A DNA stretch of 64,000 bases. Source: Amaricoccus sp047275745. Lineage in GTDB: Bacteria; Pseudomonadota; Alphaproteobacteria; Rhodobacterales; Rhodobacteraceae. Shown piece by piece: positions 47,477 through 56,946 of the stretch. The translations under genes and the position numbers were made by a program. The stretch covers positions 62,001 through 126,000 of the forward strand of contig NZ_JBKQWU010000004.1 in the NCBI RefSeq assembly GCF_047275745.1. The letters run 5' to 3'. Below the pieces are notes generated by a model that searched no databases, had not been told where the DNA came from, and saw only the letters and a program-made list of their open reading frames with translations. How positions within the stretch are numbered: the first letter of the stretch is position 1; the number at the start of each line of letters is the position of its first letter.

Positions 47477-48480
47477 CACGTCCTCCTTGGTCCGAGCCGC
47501 GCGGCGAGGCGGGGCAGGGCGATCACCGCGATGAGCAGCAGGCCGATGAAGATCGACATCACGATGCCGGGCACGTTGAGGAGCCCGAATCCGAAGGTCA
47601 CCATCCCGAGCACCAGGGCCGCGATGACGACGCCCGGGATCGAGCCCGAGCCGCCCAGGATCGAAACGCCGCCGAGAACGACCATGGTAACGATCTCGAG
47701 TTCCCAGCCGAGCGCGATGGAGGGCCGGGTCGAGCCGAGCCGCGAGGTGAGGCAGATCGCGGCGAGACCGGAGAAAAGCCCCGTCATCAGGAAGAGCAGG
47801 AACTTCACCCGGTCGACGCGGATGCCCGAGAACCGCGCCGCCGCCGCGTTGTTGCCGACCGCGTAGACGATCCGCCCGAAGCTCGTCCGGTGCAGCAGCA
47901 CGCCGAAGCCGATGGCGAGGATGAGAAAGAGCACGAGTTCGAAGGAGATGACCCAGAAGACATAGCCCTGCCCGAAATAGCCGAAACCATCGGGATAGGC
48001 GGTATAGGCCTGATCGCCGAGGATGATATAGGCGATGCCGCGAAAGAGGCTCATCGTGCCGATGGTCACCACGATCGACGGCAGGCCGAGCCGGGTGACG
48101 AGCGTCCCGTTGACCGCGCCGCAGAGCAGTCCGACGCCGAGCCCGACCAGCACCAGCCCCGACACGCCGAAGCCCGCCTCCGCCGCCATGCCCATCGCCG
48201 TGGAGGCGAGCGCGATGATCGCCGCGACCGACAGGTCGATCTCGCCCGCGATGATGAGCAGCGCCATCGGGAATGCGATCATCGCCTTCTCGGTGAAGTT
48301 GAAGGTGGCGTCGGAGAGGTTCCACGGATCGAGGAAATAGGGCGAGGTGAAGGAGTTGATCGCGAAGACCAGCACCGCGACGACGAGAAGCAGCGCCTCC
48401 CAGCTCCGGAACAGCCGCGCGGCGGGTGTCGTCAGCCGGTCGGGTATCGCGCGGCGCGGCTCCCGCGTCTCGATGCTCAT
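47476..48480 (-). CDS. rhaQ: Rhamnose ABC transporter permease RhaQ
   Basis: 334 aa, about 9-10 hydrophobic helices, BPD_transp_2 family. Motifs GEIDLSVAAIIALAS and GLPSIVVTIGTMSLFRGIAY are those of carbohydrate ABC permeases of the CUT2 class. It overlaps rhaP by 4 bases (ATGA) and the mutarotase by 1. Confidence 0.93.
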   Translation of the reverse strand: MSIETREPRRAIPDRLTTPAARLFRSWEALLLVVAVLVFAINSFTSPYFLDPWNLSDATFNFTEKAMIAFPMALLIIAGEIDLSVAAIIALASTAMGMAAEAGFGVSGLVLVGLGVGLLCGAVNGTLVTRLGLPSIVVTIGTMSLFRGIAYIILGDQAYTAYPDGFGYFGQGYVFWVISFELVLFLILAIGFGVLLHRTSFGRIVYAVGNNAAAARFSGIRVDRVKFLLFLMTGLFSGLAAICLTSRLGSTRPSIALGWELEIVTMVVLGGVSILGGSGSIPGVVIAALVLGMVTFGFGLLNVPGIVMSIFIGLLLIAVIALPRLAARLGPRRT

Positions 48481-49454
48481 GCCCCACGCTCCGCCGATTT
48501 GAGGATGACCCGGCCTCTGGTCCGTTCGGCCCGCGCGTTGAAGGCGACGGCGACGATGATCGCGGTGCCCGAGATCGCGAGCTGCCAGAAGGGCGAGATG
48601 TTGACCACGGGCAGCGCGTTCTTGATGACGCCGAGAAAGAGCGCGCCGAGAACCGCCCCCGCGACCGAGCCGATGCCGCCCGCGATCGAGATGCCGCCGA
48701 TCACGCAGGCGGCGATCACGTCGAGTTCGAAGCCGCCGGCGATATCGACATAGGCGACGGCGTAGCGCGCGACCCAGAGATAGCCGCAGAGCCCGGCGAT
48801 CGTGCCCGAGAGGACGAAGGCGAGAAAGCGCGTCCGGCCGACGTCGATCCCGGTATAGACCGCCGCGTTGGCATTGCCGCCGACGGCGTAGAAGGCCCGG
48901 CCCGCCGGCGTCCGGGTGTAGACGATCCAGGCGCCAAGGATGACGAGCATGGCGATCCAGCTCAGCACCGGCAGGCCGAGCACCGCGCGCGGCAGATCCT
49001 TGAAGCCCGGGCTCATCTCATGCGCGTTCACCCAGGCCCCGCCCGAGATCACGAAGATGAGCCCGCGGTAGATCGTGAGCGTGCCGAGCGTCGCCACGAT
49101 GGGCGGGATGTCGAGCTTCCAGACCATGAGCCCGTTCAGCGCGCCCAGGGCCGCCCCGAGCCCGACCGCGAGCACGATGAGCAGCGGGACTGGAATCCCC
49201 GGCATGGCGCTGTTCAACATCGCCACGACCATGCCGTTGAGCGCCAGGTTGGCGGCGACGGAGAGGTCGATCGACTTGGTGAGGATCACCGCCATCTGGC
49301 CGAGCGCCAGCATGATGAGGATCGCGGTGTCGTTGAACACATTGGCGAGGTTCGCGGGCCCGGCGAAGGCCGGGAAGCGGAGCGAGATCATGAGGATGAG
49401 GGCCACGATGGCGAAGGCGAGGATGAGTTCGCGCGATTTCAGCGCCCGCTCCAT
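48477..49454 (-). CDS. rhaP: Rhamnose ABC transporter permease RhaP
   Basis: 325 aa CUT2 permease paralogous to RhaQ: MAVILTKSIDLSVAANLALN, IPPIVATLGTLTIYRGLIFV and GGIGSVAGAVLGALFLGVIKN. Its ATG shares a base with the stop of rhaT, so translation is coupled. The pair forms the membrane channel. Confidence 0.93.
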   Translation of the reverse strand: MERALKSRELILAFAIVALILMISLRFPAFAGPANLANVFNDTAILIMLALGQMAVILTKSIDLSVAANLALNGMVVAMLNSAMPGIPVPLLIVLAVGLGAALGALNGLMVWKLDIPPIVATLGTLTIYRGLIFVISGGAWVNAHEMSPGFKDLPRAVLGLPVLSWIAMLVILGAWIVYTRTPAGRAFYAVGGNANAAVYTGIDVGRTRFLAFVLSGTIAGLCGYLWVARYAVAYVDIAGGFELDVIAACVIGGISIAGGIGSVAGAVLGALFLGVIKNALPVVNISPFWQLAISGTAIIVAVAFNARAERTRGRVILKSAERGA

Positions 49455-51037
49455 CACGCCGCCTCCCGGATGCCGGCGGCCGCCCGCACCAGTCGCTCGG
49501 GCGTCAACCCTTCGCGGGCGTATTCGCCGACCATCCTGCCTTCGCGCATCACGATCACCCGGTCGGACATGCCGAGGATTTCCGGGATCTCGGAGGAGAC
49601 CATGATGACCGCGAGCCCTTCGGCGGCAAGCTCGGCCATGAATTCGTGCACCGCCGCCTTGGAGCCGATGTCGATGCCCTTGGTCGGCTCGTCGAGGATG
49701 ATGACGCGGGGCCGCGTCGCCAGCCATTTCGCGATCACCACCTTCTGCTGGTTGCCGCCCGAAAGCTGCCCCAGTTCCTGGTCGAGCGCGGCGGCCCGCA
49801 GGTCGAGCCGGGTCGCATATTTGCGCGCCAGCGCGAATTCCTCGGCGAGCCGCAGGAAGCCGCTGCGCGAGGTCTGGCCGAGCGAGGGAAGGGTGATGTT
49901 CTGGAAGATCGCCATCGGCCGGATCGCGCCCTGCGCGCCGCGGTCCTCGGGGACATAGACGATGCCGCGCCCAATCGCATCGCCGGGATCGCGGATCGCC
50001 GTGACTTCCCCGTCAATCGAGCCTTTCGACGGTTCCGTCACGCCGAAAAGCGCCTGCATCAGCTCGCTCCGCCCCGCGCCGACCAGGCCGTAGAAGCCGA
50101 GGATCTCGCCCCGGCGGAGCGAGAAGCCGATGTCGGCGAATTCGGTCGGGTGGGAATAGCCCTCGACGCGCAGCACCTCCGCGCCGATGTCGCGCGCGCG
50201 TTCGGGGAAGATCGCCTCGATGGAGCGGCCGACCATCATGCGCACCAGATCGTCCTCGCTCACATCGGCCATGCGGCCCTCGCCGACGAAGGCGCCGTCG
50301 CGGAAGACGGTGTAGCGGTCGGCGATCCGGAAGATCTCGTCGAACTTGTGGCTGATGAAGAGGATCGCCTTGCCGTCGGCCTTCAGCGTCTCGATCAGGT
50401 CGTAAAGTTCGGCGATCTCCTTGTGCGAAAGCGCGGCCGTGGGCTCGTCCATGATGACGACGCGGGCGTCGATGGAGAGCGCCCGGGCGACGGCGACGAG
50501 GTGCTTGCTGGCGATGCCGAGATCGCGAAGCCGCGCCTCCGGGTCGATCGCGGCCCCGACGCGGGCCAGCATCTCGCGGGCATCGGCGTTCATCCGGCGC
50601 CAGTCGATCAGGCCGAACCTCGTGCGGGGCGCATGGCCGAGGAAGATGTTCTCGGCCACCGACAGGTCGTCGAAAAGCACCGTCTCCTGATGGATCGCCG
50701 TCACGCCCGCCTCGGCCGCGGCATGCGCGGCCGGGAAGGCGGTCTCGGCGCCGTCGAGCAGGATGCGGCCCGCGTCCGGCTGGTAGATCCCGGTGAGGAT
50801 CTTCACGATCGTCGATTTCCCGGCGCCGTTTTCGCCGATCAGCGCCGTGACCTCGCCCGGATAGAGCGAGAGCGCCACGCCATCGAGCGCCTTCACGCCG
50901 GGGAAGCTCTTGGAAATGCCTTCGAGCGCGAGCACGGGCATGGGCCCGGACCCGCGCTCGGATTCGCGCTCGGATTCGGGCGCCACGCCGGCGCGGGCGT
51001 CCGTCGGTCGGCCGTCGCCCGCGGGACGACTGGACAT
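49454..51037 (-). CDS. rhaT: Rhamnose ABC transporter, duplicated ATP-binding protein RhaT
   Basis: 527 aa. Two ABC domains in one chain: the first with Walker A GENGAGKST and signature region replaced by LGIASKHLVAVARAL; the second with a degenerate loop GLVGAGRSELMQALFG and canonical LSGGNQQKVVIAKWL, as normal for CUT2 ATPases. The N-terminal 30 residues are an ESERESERGSG low-complexity leader; MPVLALEGISKSFPGV is an internal start option. ATG 51037 has GGAAGG upstream. This is the ABC RhaT, not the enteric RhaT symporter. Confidence 0.94.
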   Translation of the reverse strand: MSSRPAGDGRPTDARAGVAPESERESERGSGPMPVLALEGISKSFPGVKALDGVALSLYPGEVTALIGENGAGKSTIVKILTGIYQPDAGRILLDGAETAFPAAHAAAEAGVTAIHQETVLFDDLSVAENIFLGHAPRTRFGLIDWRRMNADAREMLARVGAAIDPEARLRDLGIASKHLVAVARALSIDARVVIMDEPTAALSHKEIAELYDLIETLKADGKAILFISHKFDEIFRIADRYTVFRDGAFVGEGRMADVSEDDLVRMMVGRSIEAIFPERARDIGAEVLRVEGYSHPTEFADIGFSLRRGEILGFYGLVGAGRSELMQALFGVTEPSKGSIDGEVTAIRDPGDAIGRGIVYVPEDRGAQGAIRPMAIFQNITLPSLGQTSRSGFLRLAEEFALARKYATRLDLRAAALDQELGQLSGGNQQKVVIAKWLATRPRVIILDEPTKGIDIGSKAAVHEFMAELAAEGLAVIMVSSEIPEILGMSDRVIVMREGRMVGEYAREGLTPERLVRAAAGIREAA

Positions 51038-51089
51038 GGGTTCGGTTCCTTCCCGAGAGGAAGCGCCCGGCGCATGGCCGGGAGCGGGA

Positions 51090-52091
51090 TCAGAAGATCG
51101 ACTTGAATTCCTCGATGTTGGAGTCGTCATAGACGAAGGGCTCCGCCATCGCGCCCTCGTTGTTCTCGTCGAGCGTGACGCTCCCCATGCGGCCCATGCC
51201 GATCTCCGCGCCCGGCTCCGCCGTCGCATTCCCCTTGGCGAGGTTGTAGGCGATCATCGTCGCGGAATAGCCGAGATCAATCGGATTCCAGATCGCGAAG
51301 GACTTCGAGGCGCCGCTTGCAACGTGGCCGGCCATCTCGGAGGGCAGGCCGAGGCCCGTGACATTGATCTCGCCCGTCTTGCCCGCGTCGGAGACCGCCT
51401 GGGCCGCGGCGACGATTCCGACCGAGGTAGGCGCGATGATCGCCTTCAGGTCCGGATGGGACTGCATGAGCCCCTGCGTCTCGCGATAGGACTTGTCGGA
51501 GAGGTCGTCGCCGTAGACCGTCGCGACGAGGTTGATGCCCGGGTGGTCCGGCAGGACCTCCTTCATCGCCGCGATCCAGGCGTTCTGGTTCGTCGCGGTC
51601 GCCGAGGCGGAGAGCACCGCGACATCCCCGCCCTCGGGCAGATGGTCGGCCGCGAGTTTCAGGATCATGTTGCCGATGAGCGGCGTCGAGGACGGGTTCA
51701 GCTGCATCTGGCGCCCCTCGGGCGCCACGCCCGAATCCCACGAGATCACCGTGATGCCGCGCTGCATCGCCTTCTTGAGCGCCGGGACCAGGGCGTCCTG
51801 ATCATTGGCCGAGATCGCGATCGCATCGACCCGCTGCGCGATCAGCGCGTTGATGACCTCGATCTGGCCCTCGGCCGTGGTGTCGGTCGGGCCGGTGTAG
51901 ATGACCTCGACATCGCCGAGTTCCTTCGCGGCTTCCTGCGCGCCCTTGTTGGCCGCCTCGAAGAAGCCGATGCCGAGCCCCTTGACCACGAGCGCGATCC
52001 GCGTCGTGTCCTGCGCGCTGGCCGCCAGCGGCGCCGCGGCGAGCGCCACGGCCACGGCCGCCCCGGTCAGGAAGGATTTCCAGAGTTTCAT
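51090..52091 (-). CDS. rhaS: Rhamnose-binding periplasmic protein RhaS
   Basis: 333 aa. Signal peptide ends PLAASA before QDTTRIALVV; the mature protein is a type-I periplasmic sugar-binding fold (GIGFFEAANKGAQEAAKELG, TAEGQIEVINALIAQRVDAI, ISWDSGVAPEGR). Similar to rhizobial RhaS. First gene of the operon; GGGAGG lies 6 bases before the ATG. No rhaR regulator, kinase or rhaDI catabolic genes are adjacent. Confidence 0.93.
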   Translation of the reverse strand: MKLWKSFLTGAAVAVALAAAPLAASAQDTTRIALVVKGLGIGFFEAANKGAQEAAKELGDVEVIYTGPTDTTAEGQIEVINALIAQRVDAIAISANDQDALVPALKKAMQRGITVISWDSGVAPEGRQMQLNPSSTPLIGNMILKLAADHLPEGGDVAVLSASATATNQNAWIAAMKEVLPDHPGINLVATVYGDDLSDKSYRETQGLMQSHPDLKAIIAPTSVGIVAAAQAVSDAGKTGEINVTGLGLPSEMAGHVASGASKSFAIWNPIDLGYSATMIAYNLAKGNATAEPGAEIGMGRMGSVTLDENNEGAMAEPFVYDDSNIEEFKSIF

Positions 52092-52622
52092 GCATGACCT
52101 CCCGGTTGATCTTCTTGTCGGTCTTACCGCGCCGGCGGAATATTGCCCGCGCATTCACGTCTCATCCCGGCCTTCCGCGCCGCGCCTCGCCGCGAAAGCC
52201 CGCCCGGACCACCACGGCGATCCGGCCGGCGGGAGCGTTCGCAAGCGGAGGGGGGGGTGACGGCGCGCGTTCGGCCTGGTGGCGGTGCGCGTCGGCGCCT
52301 CCCGCGGCGTCGCGGATGAATGGTCGTTGATCTCCGCGAACATCACACGCCAGCGCCCTTTTCCGTGCATGCGCGCCCTTCCGGCGGCTTCAATCTGGCG
52401 CGCGGCGGGGGACCTGTCCATCGGAAATGATCGAAGGTGCGCGGCTGGAGCCGGCGCGCGGTCTGCGTGTTGACGGGGAGGGGCGATGGGAGGCCCGGGC
52501 ACCCTCTGCCACGCGTTCGGCGGAACCCGGGATGAGGTCGCGCGGCGCGCAAGGCTTCCCCGAAAACGGATCAGGGCGCCAAGCGGCGCCCTGAGATCGT
52601 TCCGGCATCGGCCGGAGGTCTT
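52092..52622. other. Intergenic region with the rha operon promoter and tRNA downstream flank
   Basis: About 530 bp between rhaS and tRNA-Gly. I see no convincing gene: the open frames lack ribosome sites and family motifs. The AT-richer patch GGAATATT near 52136-52143 is a plausible promoter zone for rhaS. No catabolite-control site could be recognised. Confidence 0.55.
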
Positions 52623-52697
52623 TGGAGCGGGCGAAGGGATTCGAACCCTCGACCCCAACCTTGGCAAGGTTGTGCTCTACCCCTGAGCTACACCCGC
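52623..52697 (-). tRNA. tRNA-Gly (GCC)
   Basis: 75 nt including encoded CCA. Read on the minus strand: acceptor GCGGGTG pairs with CGCCCGC, D-arm TAGCTCAGGGGTAGAGCA, anticodon stem CAACC/GGTTG with loop TTGCCAA giving anticodon GCC, and T-arm GAGGGTTCGAATCCCTT. The commonest glycine tRNA of alphaproteobacteria. Confidence 0.97.
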
Positions 52698-52831
52698 GTC
52701 CTGTGGAGGGGGGTATACACAGCCGCGGGCGGCGAGCACAAGGGGCCTTCGGCGATTTTTTCGGATCGCGGCGGGATTTTTCGACGACGGTGTCAAGGTG
52801 TTGAAATGTCGAACGAAAATCCCCGCGCTGA

Positions 52832-53527
52832 CTACCGCACTTCGACATCGAGCGCGGGCAGGCCGGCGATGACACCGCTCAGCCTGTCGCCGCGCTGGAC
52901 CGGGCCGACCCCCGCCGGCGTGCCGGTGAGGATCAGATCCCCCGGCGCGAGTTCGAAAAGCTCCGAGAGCTTCGAGATCGTCTCGGGGATCGTCCAGATG
53001 AGGTCGCCGAGGTCGCCCTTCTGCCGGATCTCGCCGTTGAGGCGCAAGCTGATCGCGCCCTTCGAGAGCGGCCCGGCCAGCGCCTCCCGCGGCACGATCG
53101 GGCCGCAGGGCGCGGAATGCTCGAACGCCTTCGCGAGTTCCCAGGGCCGGCCGGCCTTCTTCGCCTGCCCCTGCAGGTCGCGCCGGGTCATGTCGAGCCC
53201 GACCGCGTAGCCGAGGATCTTCGACTCCGCCTCCGCCTCCGGGATGTCGCGTCCGCCCGCGCCGAGCGCCACGACGAGCTCGATCTCGTAATGCACGTCC
53301 GCGCTCAGCGGCGGATAGGGAAACACTCCGTCGAGCACGAGATTGTCGGGGTTCTTCTGGAAGAAGAACGGCGGCTCGCGGTCCGGGTCATGCCCCATCT
53401 CCCGCGCGTGCTCGGCATAGTTCCGGCCGACGCAATAGATGCGGCGAACCGGGAAGAGCCGGTCCGATCCCTGGATCGGCAGGGCGGGACGCGGCGCGGG
53501 CGGGAAGGCGTAATCGGGGTCGGACAT
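52832..53527 (-). CDS. Fumarylacetoacetate hydrolase family protein
   Basis: 231 aa FAH-domain protein. It shows RRIYCVGRNYAEHAREMG, FFFQKNPDNLV, DVHYEIELVVALG (metal-binding Glu residues), GYAVGLDMTRRDLQ, AFEHSAPCGPIV and LILTGTPAGVGPV. Members act on acylpyruvates or related 2,4-diketo acids, or as oxaloacetate decarboxylases; which one applies here is not decidable. ATG 53527 has GGAG 6 bases upstream; the upstream extension in frame is non-coding. Confidence 0.92.
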   Translation of the reverse strand: MSDPDYAFPPAPRPALPIQGSDRLFPVRRIYCVGRNYAEHAREMGHDPDREPPFFFQKNPDNLVLDGVFPYPPLSADVHYEIELVVALGAGGRDIPEAEAESKILGYAVGLDMTRRDLQGQAKKAGRPWELAKAFEHSAPCGPIVPREALAGPLSKGAISLRLNGEIRQKGDLGDLIWTIPETISKLSELFELAPGDLILTGTPAGVGPVQRGDRLSGVIAGLPALDVEVR

Positions 53528-53733
53528 CGGAGGCTCCGGCTTGGGAAGGAAGGCCGCGCCATTGGCCACCGCCCGGCCGTGCGCGTCAAGCGTGGCCGTC
53601 ATCCCGGCGGGCGGAGGCCCGCGTCGGCCCGAGGCCGGCGTTAGCGCGCGGTTAACCTCGGCGCGGGAGGCTCGCGGGCGTGCCCGATCCGGAAAGGCGG
53701 CCACGACCATTCGACTGGGAAGGCTCACGCGAC

Positions 53734-55167
53734 ATGCGCATCGTTCCGATCATTCTCTGCGGCGGTTCCGGCACGCGGCTGTGGCCGCTGTCCCGCCGCG
53801 ATTTCGCCAAGCCCCACGCGCCCGTCCTCGGCGGCGCCTCACCCTTCGAGCGCACCCTCGCGCGCGTCGCCGCGGCCAGCGGTGGGCGCTGGGACCGCCC
53901 CGTCGTCATTACCGGCGCCGGAGCGCGCTTCATGGCGGCGGAACAGGCGCGCGCGGCGGGTGTACCGGTGGATCTGGTTCTGGAGCCCGAGGGGCGCGAC
54001 ACGCTCGCCGCCGTGACGCTCGGCGCGCTGCTCGCCGCGCGTCGCGGGCCGGACGCGGTGGCGCTGATCCTGCCCGCCGACCACCTGATCCCGGATGCCG
54101 AGGCCTTCGGCGCCGCCGTCGAGCGCGCGGCCCGGATCGCGACGCTCGGCAGGCTCGTGACCTTCGGTATCCGTCCGACGAGCCCCGCCACCGGCTACGG
54201 CTACATCCGTCCGAGCGAGGAGCGGTTCGGCGAGGCGGCCGGCATCGCGGAATTCGTCGAAAAGCCCGACGCCGAACGCGCGGCGCGGCTGATCGCCGAG
54301 GGGTGTCTCTGGAACGGAGGCGTCTTCGTGCTCCACGCGGAGCCCGCGCTGCGCGAGATCCGGGCCCTCTCGCCCGACGCCTACGCCGCCGTGGCGCGCG
54401 GCCTGACGGCGGCCGAGTCCGACACCGGAAACGGGGGCGGGGCGCTGCTCATCGGCCAGGATTTCATCTCGGCGCCGAGGATCAGCTTCGATTACGCGGT
54501 GATGGAGAAGACCACCGCCGCCGCCGTGCTGCCGGTCGATTTCGCCTGGTCCGACATCGGCGACTGGCGCGAGGTCTGGAGCCTCACGCCCCGCGACGCG
54601 ACTGGCACCGGGCACGAAGGTCCCGTGGTGGCGCGGGATACGCGCGACAGCTACATCCGCGCCGGCGGCGAACGGCTGGTCTGCGCGCTGGGGCTCGAAG
54701 GCGTGCTGATCGTCGATACGCCCGACGCGCTGCTGGTCGCCGATCTCGACCGGGCGGAGGAGGTCCGGCACCTCGTCTCCGACCTCGAAGCCGCGGGCCG
54801 GCCGGAGAGCACGACGCCGGCGCGGGTCCACCGGCCCTGGGGCTGGTATCAGACCATGGATCTCGGCGAGCGGTTCCGGGTCAAGCGCATCCAGGTCGCC
54901 CCGGGCAGGCAGCTCTCGCTCCAGCGTCATCACCACAGGGCCGAGCACTGGGTCGTCGTCCGCGGCACGGCGGAGGTGACGCGCGACCGCGATACGGTGA
55001 TGGTACGCGAGAACGAGTCGATCTTCCTGCCGATGGGCTGCATGCACCGGCTGCGCAACCCGGGCAAGATCCCGGTCGAGATCATCGAGGTCCAGACCGG
55101 CACCTATCTCGAGGAAGATGACATCGTGCGGGTCGAGGACGATTTCGGGCGGGTCCGCGCGGTCTGA
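53734..55167 (+). CDS. manC: Mannose-1-phosphate guanylyltransferase / mannose-6-phosphate isomerase
   Basis: 477 aa bifunctional type-II PMI-GMP. Pyrophosphorylase motif LCGGSGTRLWPLSR at the N-terminus, then LILPADHLI, FVEKPD and WNGGVFV. The C-terminal cupin isomerase domain shows RPWGWYQTMD, PGRQLSLQRHHHRAEHW and NESIFLPMGCMHRLRNPG. It makes GDP-mannose for polysaccharide. ATG 53734 matches the family start; GTG 53680, with GGGAGG upstream, is an alternative adding 18 residues. Confidence 0.95.
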   Translation: MRIVPIILCGGSGTRLWPLSRRDFAKPHAPVLGGASPFERTLARVAAASGGRWDRPVVITGAGARFMAAEQARAAGVPVDLVLEPEGRDTLAAVTLGALLAARRGPDAVALILPADHLIPDAEAFGAAVERAARIATLGRLVTFGIRPTSPATGYGYIRPSEERFGEAAGIAEFVEKPDAERAARLIAEGCLWNGGVFVLHAEPALREIRALSPDAYAAVARGLTAAESDTGNGGGALLIGQDFISAPRISFDYAVMEKTTAAAVLPVDFAWSDIGDWREVWSLTPRDATGTGHEGPVVARDTRDSYIRAGGERLVCALGLEGVLIVDTPDALLVADLDRAEEVRHLVSDLEAAGRPESTTPARVHRPWGWYQTMDLGERFRVKRIQVAPGRQLSLQRHHHRAEHWVVVRGTAEVTRDRDTVMVRENESIFLPMGCMHRLRNPGKIPVEIIEVQTGTYLEEDDIVRVEDDFGRVRAV

Positions 55168-55201
55168 CACGCCATTGGGAGCGACGGCCACCCGCCGGAT
55201 G

Positions 55202-55924
55202 TCACTCCGCGTCGGGCCGCCGTTCGGCCGGACGCGGTTCGATCGGACCCGGCTCGAGCGGCCCCGGTTCGAGCGGTCCCTGTTCGATCGGCCCCTGTTC
55301 GATCGGCCCCGCCCGCCGCGCGGACCACTCGCGCCAGCGGCGCCAGCCGATCCAGCCGATGATGCCGAGCACCGCGAGCACGATCAGGATCTTCCCGAGC
55401 GGGTCGATCACCGCCGAGACGACATGCCAGTTCGCCTGGAGGATCATGCCGATCGCGAGCAGGAAGCTGATCCAGACGAAGGAACCGATGGCCGAGAGGG
55501 TGAGGAAGCGGGTGAGCGGCATCTCGGCGAGCCCGGCCGGAACCGAGATCAGCGTGCGCACGCCGGGCGCCATGCGCCCGAGCAGCACCGCCTGGCCGCC
55601 GTGCCGGTCAAACCATTCGATCGCCGCCTGTACATCCTCGACCTTGATCGCCGCGTACTTGCCCCAGCGCGCGGTCAGATGCATGAACCGCTCGCGCCCG
55701 ACGGCGCGGGCGATGAAATACCAGGGCAGGTTGCCGATGAGCGTGCCGGCGAGCGCGACGAAGAGCACGAGAAAGAGGCTCATCTGGCCCGAGCCGACCG
55801 AGATGCCGGCGACCGGCATGATGATCTCGGAGGGGATCGGCGGGAACAGGTTTTCCGCCATCATCAGGAAGAAGATGCCGACATAGCCGAAAGCGCCGAC
55901 GACATCGTTGATCCACTGCTCCAT
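55202..55924 (-). CDS. DedA/VTT-domain inner-membrane protein
   Basis: 240 aa. DedA-family motifs: ENLFPPIPSEIIMPVAG, the long GNLPWYFIARAVGRERF and GRMAPGVRTLISVPAGLAEM, with about five hydrophobic segments. Members act in lipid scrambling/undecaprenyl phosphate recycling. The C-terminus is an odd proline/glutamate tail of five GPIEQ/GPLEP repeats. ATG 55924 has AAGGAGGT 7 bases upstream. Confidence 0.93.
   Translation of the reverse strand: MEQWINDVVGAFGYVGIFFLMMAENLFPPIPSEIIMPVAGISVGSGQMSLFLVLFVALAGTLIGNLPWYFIARAVGRERFMHLTARWGKYAAIKVEDVQAAIEWFDRHGGQAVLLGRMAPGVRTLISVPAGLAEMPLTRFLTLSAIGSFVWISFLLAIGMILQANWHVVSAVIDPLGKILIVLAVLGIIGWIGWRRWREWSARRAGPIEQGPIEQGPLEPGPLEPGPIEPRPAERRPDAE
55236..55310 (-). 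repeat. 5 x 15-bp tandem repeat in the DedA C-terminus
   Basis: Five 15-bp units from 55236 to 55310; the two at 55281-55310 are identical. They encode GPIEQ, GPIEQ, GPLEP, GPLEP and GPIEP in the cytoplasmic tail. Confidence 0.9.
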
Positions 55925-56019
55925 CGGCTTCACCTCCTTCGACACGACGCGCCTCCCCTAGCACCGCGATCTGGCGGTGAACAGGAGCCTTCGCAACCGC
56001 GGCAAAGGCGCGGGAGGCC

Positions 56020-56886
56020 TCAGACGCCGCGGGCCTTGGCCGCGTTCCAGAGCGCATCCATCTCGGCGAGGTCGCTTTGGGCCGGATTCCGGCCCGTCTC
56101 GGCCAGCGCGGCCTCGATCGCATGGAACCGGCGGGTGAATTTCGCATTGGCCGCGCGCAGCGACGCCTCGGGATCGATGCCGAGATGGCGCGCGAGATTG
56201 GCCATCACAAAGAGGAGATCGCCGTATTCCTCGACCAGCCGGGCGTGATCCTCGCCCGCGTCGCGCGCCTGACGCAGCTCGCGTGATTCCTCGACGATCT
56301 TGTCGATCACGCCGCCGGTGTCGGGCCAGTCGAAGCCGACCCGCGCCGCCCGGTTCTGCAGCTTGACCGCCCGCGTCAGCGCCGGAAGCCCCGCCGCGAC
56401 GCCGTCGAGCGCGCTCGCCGTCTCGGGCTTCCCCGCCCGCTCGGCCGCCTTGATCCGCTCCCAGTCCCGCGTCTGCTGATTGGCGGATTTCTCCCGGCTC
56501 TCGTCACCGAAGACATGCGGATGCCGCCGGATCATCTTGTCCGAGATCGCGCGCACGACATCGGCGAAATCGAACGCGCCCCGCTCCTCGGCGAGCCGGG
56601 CGTGATAGACCGCCTGGAACAGCAGGTCGCCCAACTCGTCGCGGAGCGAACCCATGTCGTCCTCGGCGATCGCCTCAGCGACCTCATAGGCTTCCTCGAT
56701 CGTATAGGGCGCGATGGTCGCGAAATCCTGTTCGAGATCCCAGGGACAGCCCCGCCCGGGGTGCCGAAGCTCGGCCATGATCGCGACGAGCCGCGGCACG
56801 CCGCCCTCAGGGTCATGGAACAGTGCGTCGTGGGCTGCGTCGGCCGGCAGGTCCGTAGCGGCGGGAATGGTGCGATCCTCTGGCAT
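56020..56886 (-). CDS. mazG: Nucleoside triphosphate pyrophosphohydrolase MazG
   Basis: 288 aa with two MazG domains. The first has GCPWDLEQDFATIAPYTIEE and EEAYEVAEAI followed by DELGDLLFQ; the second has EESRELRQA and EEYGDLLFVMANLARH. These EExxE...ExxD sets bind Mg2+ and hydrolyse NTPs to NMP plus PPi. Full length for the E. coli-like form. Confidence 0.96.
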   Translation of the reverse strand: MPEDRTIPAATDLPADAAHDALFHDPEGGVPRLVAIMAELRHPGRGCPWDLEQDFATIAPYTIEEAYEVAEAIAEDDMGSLRDELGDLLFQAVYHARLAEERGAFDFADVVRAISDKMIRRHPHVFGDESREKSANQQTRDWERIKAAERAGKPETASALDGVAAGLPALTRAVKLQNRAARVGFDWPDTGGVIDKIVEESRELRQARDAGEDHARLVEEYGDLLFVMANLARHLGIDPEASLRAANAKFTRRFHAIEAALAETGRNPAQSDLAEMDALWNAAKARGV

Positions 56887-56946
56887 GGCGCGAAACCTAC
56901 CGGATCGTGTCGGGAGCGGGAAGGGGCGTCGGCCCCTGATCGCGTG

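Noticed and set aside
49454..52091. Calling the ABC genes ribose or autoinducer-2 transport
   Set aside because: CUT2 families are alike, but the overlapping L-rhamnose mutarotase gene makes a rhamnose-type system the better reading.
52155..52667. A 170-codon minus-strand frame upstream of rhaS, running through the tRNA
   Set aside because: It overlaps the tRNA gene, has no ribosome site and no family motif.
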